From: Diphasiastrum complanatum
Lineage: Eukaryota > Streptophyta > Lycopodiopsida > Lycopodiales > Lycopodiaceae
Assembly (NCBI GenBank): GCA_029204225.1
Contig: CM055109.1
Coordinates: forward strand, 17,971,590-18,035,589
Direction: 5' to 3'
DNA: 64,000 nt
In this document: positions 51,146 through 60,500 of the stretch, in pieces
Position numbering within the stretch: position 1 is the first letter of the stretch
Layout: every line of letters starts with the position of its first letter
Program-made: the position numbers and the translations under genes
Notes under the pieces: model-generated
Database searches by the model: none
Told to the model about the DNA's origin: nothing
What the model saw: only the letters and a program-made list of their open reading frames with translations

Positions 51146-54100
51146 ATGGCGGATGCTGCGGGGTCGTTTGTGACTCGCTCTTTTGAGCGAATGCTGAAGG
51201 ATTCTCACGGAAAAAAGTACACCAACCTACATCAGGCAATCAAAGCTTATTTGGGTGGGTGATCTGGAGACGCCAAAAGAAACTTTCATTTTTTTTTGCA
51301 CTTGTTTCTTGCCACAATCATTTCAAAAAATCAAAAATCAATTGTTGATGGGAAAATTTATCTTCCTAAGCTTCGTAGGACACCCATTGGATCTACTCCT
51401 GTAGGAAGCGGATTAGATTTGAAATCGACTGATAGGCAGTTTTTTATGACTGGAAATGCAGTTCCCCTAATTGATCTTGAACACATTCTAGCATTCAGAA
51501 CGCAAGCCCTTAACCATTGAAATAAGTCTTACATTACCTTTTATTAACATTTAGCTTCTGAGGTATATCACTTTTAGTGCTTCGTTATCTGTTGCTTGCA
51601 TCTAGACTACTTATGGCTTGCGTGCCACAATGAAAGGCTCTCCTGGACTTAACCTATTTAGATAGTAAAAAAGGATGGGGTGCAATGCTTAAGATCATAC
51701 TGCTGAACGCTTGGGAGTTCCCATCCTGCTGGAGTCAACTTCATAGCTACTGTCATGGAAATTCAACTCTTTCTAGTCAGTTATACAAGTCATCTTACAA
51801 CCCGTTCGTTTCTTATAGTGTTATATCGTAGCAGCTTTTAAACATACCAAATTCGTCTTTAGCCTTTCTTCAAACTTGATAGGAATGCCAGTTCAGGGTG
51901 AATGATTATTTGTGTTTGTGTCCTATTTCCAAATATCCACATGTACAGTTTTGTGTTTGTAAGAATTAATTGAGATTTTCAGGAGTAATGGCTAGTGCTA
52001 TAATGATCTAGAACTACTAAGAGTTTTAGGGTGCGATGCCAGGAGTGGTATTTCCGTGCACCTCTATCTGATCATATTAACTAGATCGAGTGAGTCTTGA
52101 TAGTAAATTGTAGGTTGAGCAAGACACGGGTCATTGCAGGCAGGCATGGATCTGAAGACCATGAGCATGACTCAAGGCTCAGGCCTAGACTCAATAACCT
52201 ACACGTTCAGTAAGCAACAAGGTGGCAGCAAAAAACTTGTGATGGGATCATAACACAGCCACATAGTGCACTCAGACCTTGAGAAAGACCCTAGAATTCA
52301 ATTATGGCAGACAGAGGCATACCACTAAGCATTGCCAATGGTTGAGGACGACATGCACACTAGCTCTTCTCTTCAAACTCAGAAGAGGGTTCTCTTTTTG
52401 CTAACCCTGAGGGTAGCAACAAGAGTTCTAAGCATAGTTGCAGCGAATCTCAATTCGCTGGGTCTGTGATTCGCGGGTCGCGATTCTGCGAATCGCGATT
52501 CGTGACCCAGAATCGCAAAAAAAAAATTTTTTTTTTTTTTTTTTTTTTTGGAAAAATAGCTTATTGCTGAAATTTTTTTAGGGGATCAATGGTCAAACCA
52601 GCGTTTTGCCTCTCATAAGTGCAGTAGATGAGGCACAAACAAATCTTATTTTCAGTAGCTATCCGGTTGTCATTTGCTCTGGTTTTCAGTAAATGTTAAT
52701 GCTACAGTTTGGACTATCAACTGTATGGATGATGATCACTTTTGCAATTGGTTCATTGGAGATGTGAGTGCAATGTACATACAGTTGGGGGCATAAATAT
52801 TGGGCCCTTCTCGGCGCGCATTTGGACCCCATTTTTATCTACAGGGGGGCGGTGGCATTTTTATCTACAATGTCTATATAGCAAGAAGCTCTAGGGGGTT
52901 CGGGGGACAGTAGCCCCTTGGGAAACGGGGGGTTCGGGGGGTGGTAGCCCCCTGGTGGGAGGTTTGGGGGGCAACGCCCCCCAACGGCGGGGTCCGGGGG
53001 CTGCCGGTAGACCCCGGCCCCGACGGCAAGGCCTCTTCATGATTTGGCCTTCCAACTCCCCGAGTGAAAACACACTTTTTGGTGTTTCGCACCCGAAACA
53101 GTCGGCAAACTACACAATCATAATCCCCTCGATCAGAGCTTTCATCTGATACCCATATTGCCTAAAAAAATTTCAAAAAAAAAAAAAATCGATTCTACAC
53201 GATTCGGGGAAAATCCCGAATCGCGAATCGGAATCGCGATTCTGATTGCGATTCTGAATCGCGATTCGGGAATCGTGCTGCAACTATGGTTCTAAGTAGC
53301 AGGAAGTGTTTCAGTGTTGTTAGCTGGTTGTAGACAGTTTTGAGCATTGAAACAAAGACAATAGAATGTATCTATGATGAATTGATCCATAATTTGACCC
53401 AGTTCTATATGTTTAACATGGTCTGTTGAATTCTGAGTCCAATGTTTGTATTTCAGAGCTAGCTTGCTATTGACACTTTGTTATCAATCACGGATGCTTG
53501 TTTATGACTAATGTCATTTTTAAGCGTATAATTACTATACTGTTGTTTCAAACAATTTTCAAATAATTGCTTGACAGCCCTTGGAAACATTTAATCTCCA
53601 TACATTTTGTTAGACATCATATTATGTTTCCTATAAGAATTTTCAATATTGCACTCTAGTAGGAGTCTTTTAATGTGTTTCAGAAACATGCGTCCAGCTA
53701 TTGTGGATTAAAGGGGAATTCGTTTAGGGTAATGAGGACCCATGAGAATTCTTGCGTAATACGTATTCCTGAACATTAAGGATAAGGGCGGCCTCAGCCA
53801 CCGAATGTTCAGGCTCTCCAATCGTGAATTGAATTGTGGTACTAACATGAGCTTGTTGAGGATAGTTTTGATATGGGGATGTCCTAAGTGGGTTTTTTGG
53901 AGTTACCTTTTGGAATTTAAGCTATTTTCAAATTATGATGGCATTCAGGAAACTTTAGCTTTCAAGTTTAGGTCATGCAAGCAAGAATACGAAACTCACT
54001 TTCTTGCAGAATGCATGTTCTTGAACCATGAAGTGCTTCAAAAGTGGTTATTAAAAATGATATGTTTGCTTACCCTTGATAGCTTGCAACCTTACTTTGG

Positions 54101-54495
54101 CCTAACTATGATGGGTGTTAATTTCTTTGTGGGTTGCAGACAAACCTAAGATTTCACAAGAACCTTTAGTACATTCAGTTGAAGGAGTTCATCCCCTCAA
54201 AGATGACGGGTAAGTCTTTTTGTTGGAGATAGTGAATTTTAAGCCATAGATGGTTATTTTGGAACCCATTATGCTAGCAAGTACAAATTTGTGTAGGATT
54301 TAGTTTGTTTTTTGTCAAGTGTTTGTGATGAACCTTTTACTTGTTTTGGTCTTTACATGGAAATTTTGTGTGGATCATATACCATTTTACAAGGATTAAG
54401 TAAGCTACATGTATTTTAATGTGTGAAAGCATTACAAAATTTCGTGTGTACTTTTCAATTTTGGAAATTGAGAATTGATCTCGTTTGGTGGGTGG

Positions 54496-54526
<31 letters not shown>

Positions 54527-57500
54527 CGCTCTACTTAAAAAGTATAAAACCAACATAATTAAAGTGTCCGAGAAACCCTAACAAGATTTCTAGGAACATG
54601 TTTTGAAACGCAGATTGTTCATAATTGCAATGATTCGCAGTCATGAATCATAAAAAAAAACAAGCTCAAATATTTTTATTTACGGCCCACAGAACTATTA
54701 CTGGCCGAAACAATGTAGTAATTACCAGTAATTGCACTCAAAGTTGGTATTTGGAATAATACATGTATTATTCCGAATAAGCATCATCCGGTTTGGTGAT
54801 ACAGCTGTCTCTAAAACGTTCTAGGTCTAGATATCCACAACTCAGACGATTTGCAAAAGGCCTCCACATAACATGGTCACGACAACTTGATGAGCACAGG
54901 TCCCCAGCTTGTGAATCGGTGAATCAATGCATCATGAATAGTGAATCTTGGCCTCCTCTTGCGTAGGTGGTGCTCAAGGAAGTACAATATACCACAATAC
55001 TAACATCAAAAGCAACATATTGTACCAACATCAAGTAAAACACAAACTAAGATTAATCAGTTCTCTTCCCTCAATGCCGAGGTGTCACAACATGCATTGG
55101 TTGCTGGAAACGAAGACCAGCCACGTTCATTGATCAATGGAAAGTCTGTTCCTCCTCTTTGTGTGATGCATGGACCAAGCACTCTTGTTTTGTCCACAAG
55201 CGGAAGTTGAACAGTCCAATGACAACACTCTCCACCAAACGTTGGAGATCTAGAGTGGAGCATGGTGACAACCTCACCATGTCACAGGACACAATTGATC
55301 CTCTCTCAATTGACACTGTTCTCGTGAGAAAGGTCCCATATCTTGCTCAAACCTCATAAAATCCATTTGAATGCTTATGAGGGTGGGACCTGCTGGCAAA
55401 AGAACCATATCATGTGTCAGTGTAGATAATAGCAAGATCGTATGGGCAACATTATACAAATCAATCCAAAGCTACATTTAACATTGTTAATTTGTTTGGA
55501 ATGCTTGTGCTTGGCCATACTTTGCTCGAGAGACTCCACCCATCCATGGTGGAACTCCAGGTCACCCATAGTTGCATTCAAACGTATCAAACGTCCACGT
55601 TTGAAACCCATTTAAAATGTTTGAATGAAAGTTTCAAACGTTTGAAATGAAACCCTAATTTCTTGGTTTTTTTTTTTGGTTTGGAACAAATTTAGTGCTA
55701 ATTTGAGTAGTGGAATCTTAAATATAACATGAAAGTGGTTGAATAAGCACTGTAAACAAATAAAAACATTCAATGTACATGGCAAAGTACCCCACGACAC
55801 AGGTGCCGTACCATGGCACGTCACGTGCCGTGGTACTGCGCCTGTTTTTTTTTTTTGGTTTTTTCGCTTAAAAAATGACTTAAAAAAGATTTTCAAAAAA
55901 AAAAAACAAGTGCCGTGGGTGCCATGGGTTCCACGACACTTGTACGACACCCATGTCGTACCCCTGGAACTTTGGTACAAGGACTAGTCAAGGTCATTAT
56001 TTCTTATTCTTTAAAGTGGCCTCAAAACTTGTTTCTTTTGCACACAGTGCTTGTAGCAGATAAACTGACCTTCGAAACTGTGATCTGATGCTTTCAACCA
56101 GTCCAGCATAGTCTAAAACCCCCACTTGCAAGAAATCTTGGCAAAAGATGGAGAGGAGAAAGAGCTTCGATCAAGCATGTGAAAGAGGGGGCGCATTTTA
56201 TTCCACGATAGTCTACCAGTCAGTTAGAGGCTGGCACAAGCTGTGCTAGGTCGTTTTTTAGGTAAACGGGCCCTAAAAAAAAGTTAATATAGTCACACAC
56301 ACCTTTTGGGGGCCTTAGTGCCTCAATAAAAAAAAAGTTGGAAATGCCCACGTTTGAAACGTGTTTGATTGCAACTATGATGTTGCCTTGTCGTCTGGTA
56401 GAGGGGGCACATCACAATAACTTATTTCTGCTTTGGTATATAGATTTTCAGAGATCGTGATCATAGATTGATCTATATCACTCAACAAAGATACATTCAC
56501 TCACTTGATATTGGACTTGAAGAACACATCAAAAGAGAATCACTACCACCTAGTTTCTCATCATTAGTAGTAAAGTTAATTTGCTTGCTACCTTCATCTC
56601 TTTGCTTTTTCAAACATTCATTTGCAAAATGCCCTTTGATTTCGCAATAGAAGCATTTTAACTTAGAATTATCTTTCTTTTTGCCAAAAGAGAAAGTCTC
56701 ACCTTGATTTTGCCCTTTATACCACTTGCCTTTGCCTTTGCCCTTGAACTTGCCTTTGATGAACATAGCCTCCTCTTCATAATGAGATGTCGATGTAGAT
56801 CCACCTCCTCTTGATTGAAGCCTATACTCCTCATTCACCAAGATCTCTTGCAAATCCACAATACTTGGCAAAGTCCAGCTTCATGAGGTATCTTACCTTT
56901 GTTCAAACATCAAATGGCCGATTGCAACTAGCCAAAACCATGTTTGGAATATTCGAAGGACCAATGTCCCCAGTCTTTCGAAGAAGTCGAGTAGATGAAA
57001 CAATGTCCGTGTCATTCTATTATTGGCTCTCTCATGTATGCCATGATTTGTACTAGACCTGACATTGCTTATTTAGTTAGTACACTTAGCCAATATATTT
57101 CGAATCCAGGTTTCATTCATTGGAAAGCTCTACTTAGAGTTTTTTGATTTTTACAGTTGACATAGAATTATTACATCTGTTATGGTGGAAATTTGAATGA
57201 TGATTCGAATTCCCAGGTTAATCTTCTTCAAGGTTTTACAGATGCAAATTGGGCTGGAGATGTTGACAGGAGAAAGTCGACATTAGGTTATGTCTTCGTG
57301 TTTAACAAGGGTCCTGTCTCTTGGAACAGCAAGAAGCAAAATTCGACTGCATTATCTTCGACAGAGGCTGAATACATTGCTGCTGCACATGCTGCGAAGG
57401 AAGCTATCTAGTTTAGGCGTCTATTACAAGCTAATTCCGGAGCAAACACATTGAGATAAAGTATCATTTTGTCAGAGACAAAGCACTCCAAAGGGAGATT

Positions 57501-60500
57501 ATTCTAATCTTTTTTAGAACGGATTTTATGACAGTGGATATATTTACAAAGGCATTGACATTTGACAGACATTCCACAATCCTTCTAAGTTTAGCAGTAT
57601 GCTCAACTTAATACCTCGATTTTTATGAGTTCACATTAATGGGGAGTGTTAGATTTCATTCTTGAAATCATTTGTAATGTGGAACTATTCTACAGTTTAC
57701 TCGCATCATCGAGACAATGTCGAAGGTATCAAAACCGTCTGCAAAAATACACGTGTTGTCGAAATAGTTTCGAGGGATTATCGAACATTGTTCAAATCGA
57801 TAAAAGTCAATAGATTGTCGAGGGTTCCAAACTCGATCACAACAGATTGAATAGTGGAGGCTTATCCGCTACATTGCGGGTCCAATTCCGTAGCCCCACG
57901 TGGCATCTGCTACGTAGATAAATGACGCATTCTGTTAGCGCTGTACCATCAAAGACTATAAATAGATCTGTAGATCGGAGTAGTTTTAAGTTGATTCAAG
58001 TTGTTTTACACAGAAGTCATTCTTCTTATTCTCCTCTCTGTTCCGCCATAGGCGTAGACTGATTAGGAATAAGCTATCGCAATTACAGTGTGTAAGATAG
58101 CAGAATAAGATGCGCTATTATCATAGTGCAATTGGAGTAGATAGCGGAAGCATCAATCATCAGTAATTCATCATCTTCAATACATAATGCTTTTGCTACT
58201 TATCTTGTTCTATTATTTTATGTTATTCCCAATTATCATAATCTAAGGTTCTGGTTTTTTAAGTATTGGCATAATGATCCAATCGTCATTCATTTTCCGT
58301 ACTTGTGAATGATAATAAAGTTGTACTTGTGATAGTAGTGAATCCGTTTGGTTACACATTAACTATCGCTATTACTATAGACTATCACAGTCTACAATAA
58401 CTGTCGAATAGTTATTTGACTTCATGCACAACTTATTTTCTAACAGATCTTAGGTTATATTCTCTACTTGATTCTGGCAGTGCTGTGTAGACATGGTGTA
58501 TGCCACTAAATGTGGAGACAATCTGGCTTCTTCTTTGCTTTGCTTAACTGTGCAAGACGAACGGTAGACCTCGCATGTTGGAAGTTTTGGTTGTTAAATG
58601 CTTTCTTTTGCAAGGCAACTATTGCAGGCTGAGTGATTACTTTTGTTGAATGTTGAAGATGTTAGTTATCTGCTAAGAGTTAACTTCTATCCAATGTAGT
58701 CTCGAATCCAACTTTAATTACACCTAGATACTCTGGTTTGAGGCTGAGCAGAGGAACATTATTGTTAGATGAAATAACTGATCTGCAACACTCTTTTCTT
58801 TACTTGTCAGGATGGGTAGGGTAAGTACTTAAAGCCTTGATATCATACAATGTCCATGCTAAGTAACAGGGGCAATCCTTCTTGAATTGAGGTTTCACAT
58901 GAACTTATAGTTGTCAAGTATCACTTTACCTGTTGGAGTTGATGGTTTCAAGACCCTGGGCTGGAAGTCCTCTTGGGTAAATTTCAAGATCTCCTAGGTT
59001 TAAAATACTATACTTTGTTATCGTTCTATTGAACGTGCAATTTTTGGTTGCAAATCACGATTGCTCTCCAAGTTGAGATGAATTTGCTTGTGTTCAGCGA
59101 TGCATTTTGCCCAACCACTAGATTCTAAAGTACTATATTTGAGCAGATCAAACTGATGGTCTGTAAGCTTGGTACATTGATTTTTTTTTCTATTGAGGAT
59201 ATGATGTGGTTTATAGCAAAGATGTACCTCTCAAATTGAGTTTGTGAACTCTGATATGTTTTAATGTTTGTGTGTGTGCATGCACGTGGGGGGGATGTGT
59301 GGGCATGTTGCTTGAGCATGTTCTTACGTACTCTTGTTTCAATATGTACCTGGATTTGAAGTTGGTAGACAGTGTCAAAGAGAGTAACAATCAACCAAAG
59401 TCTATCAAGTTCTTGCTTTCCTTGTTGGCCGAATTAAAGTGTTTGAGTACAGTTCCACTCAAGTTGTTTGAAGAGTTTGGGAATAACTTCTCTGAGAATT
59501 TTAAAAATAGTATTGTGGAGACAAAACTGCCGTTGGATGTAACTGTAATAACAGATACCAGCGAGTGATCAAATGTGCTACTGCAAATCGTTCAAGTATT
59601 CATTCATTCATGATTCGTTATGTATTCTTGCATGCTTTTCCTTCATGTGACTCTTCTTTTATTTGTGAAGCACCATTCCAAACAATCAATGAAGCTTCTT
59701 TGTCACTGGTCTGTTTACCTCAGGAAGGAGACAGCAGAGATTGTTGTTGAGGAAGAGCAGTCAGCTCAAAAACTTACTGCAGACAGCACTGTTCATCCAA
59801 CTCCACATGAGCTACCTACTAAAGCAAGCAAAGGGCAAGTTGCTGCTGCAGCAATGGCTGAAGCTGGAAATACCCTTCAAGGATCTGAAGCAGCACTGGT
59901 GCTTCTTCCCCTGCGATTGGCTATTGAAACTAAGCAATCCAAGTTGGTGGAGTCAGCACTTGACTGCCTCCATGTAAGTTGGTCATGTTTTCTTTTTTAA
60001 GCATTGACTGAGTTGTTTCGAGGTTTGGTTCGACAGAGCAGGGAAGTGAAAAAAGTGTCAGATTATCAGGATAGCTAATTGATGTGTGTAGATCAAAATG
60101 CAGTGCCAAACCATTGGTAGGAATTGTCTGTACTTGAAGTTTGAGGAATTTGTTGTGATCTTTCCGAGTCACAATGTTAACATGCTTATCTGAATTGACA
60201 AGCTAAAATTTCGTTTGTTGTCTGCACAGAAAAACAGAAAATGCTTGCCTTTATACCTACAAAAAGACTATGATTTCAGATGTACATCCATTGTTTTTGT
60301 TTTACATCTTTATCAATGTCAAAACCTTGAAGTTCAAGGTCATCACTAGCATCTTTAGAAAGTGACAAAGTCAAATATTTATCCTCCTACATGTTATCGC
60401 GAAGAGCATGGTGCAAGCATGAAGAAAGGTGGTCTAGAGCCAAACTTCGTTCGATTTCGTTTCGTACAACTCTATGTAATCACTTCCAAAAAACTAAGCC

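Larger units (their letters stand above)
56455..58445 (+). mobile_element. Copia retrotransposon E, 3' half with complete LTR
   Basis: On the plus strand: an RT relic ([14 protein letters not shown] near 56460), an antisense gag insertion (56497-56875), the RT end in several frames ([16 protein letters not shown]), RNase H (57193-57411 and beyond), polypurine tract (ATGGGGAG) and a 3' LTR 57647-58445. The 5' LTR, gag and integrase of this orientation are absent. It sits in intron 2 of the BIG5-type gene, in sense. Confidence 0.85.

Noticed and set aside
52895-53030. GC-rich block as a plastid or mitochondrial insertion
   Set aside because: No organelle gene or intergenic sequence that I recognise is present, and the block recurs in a nuclear inverted-repeat element.
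52874-53149. Gly/Pro/Arg-rich frames as a possible collagen-like or RNA-binding gene
   Set aside because: They arise from GC-rich hairpin repeats read in several frames on both strands.
58800-58822. Tiny exon (CAG|GATGGGTAGG|GTAAGT) of the BIG5-type gene
   Set aside because: Exons 2 and 3 already join in phase (GG + G), and adding this ten-base piece would shift the frame.
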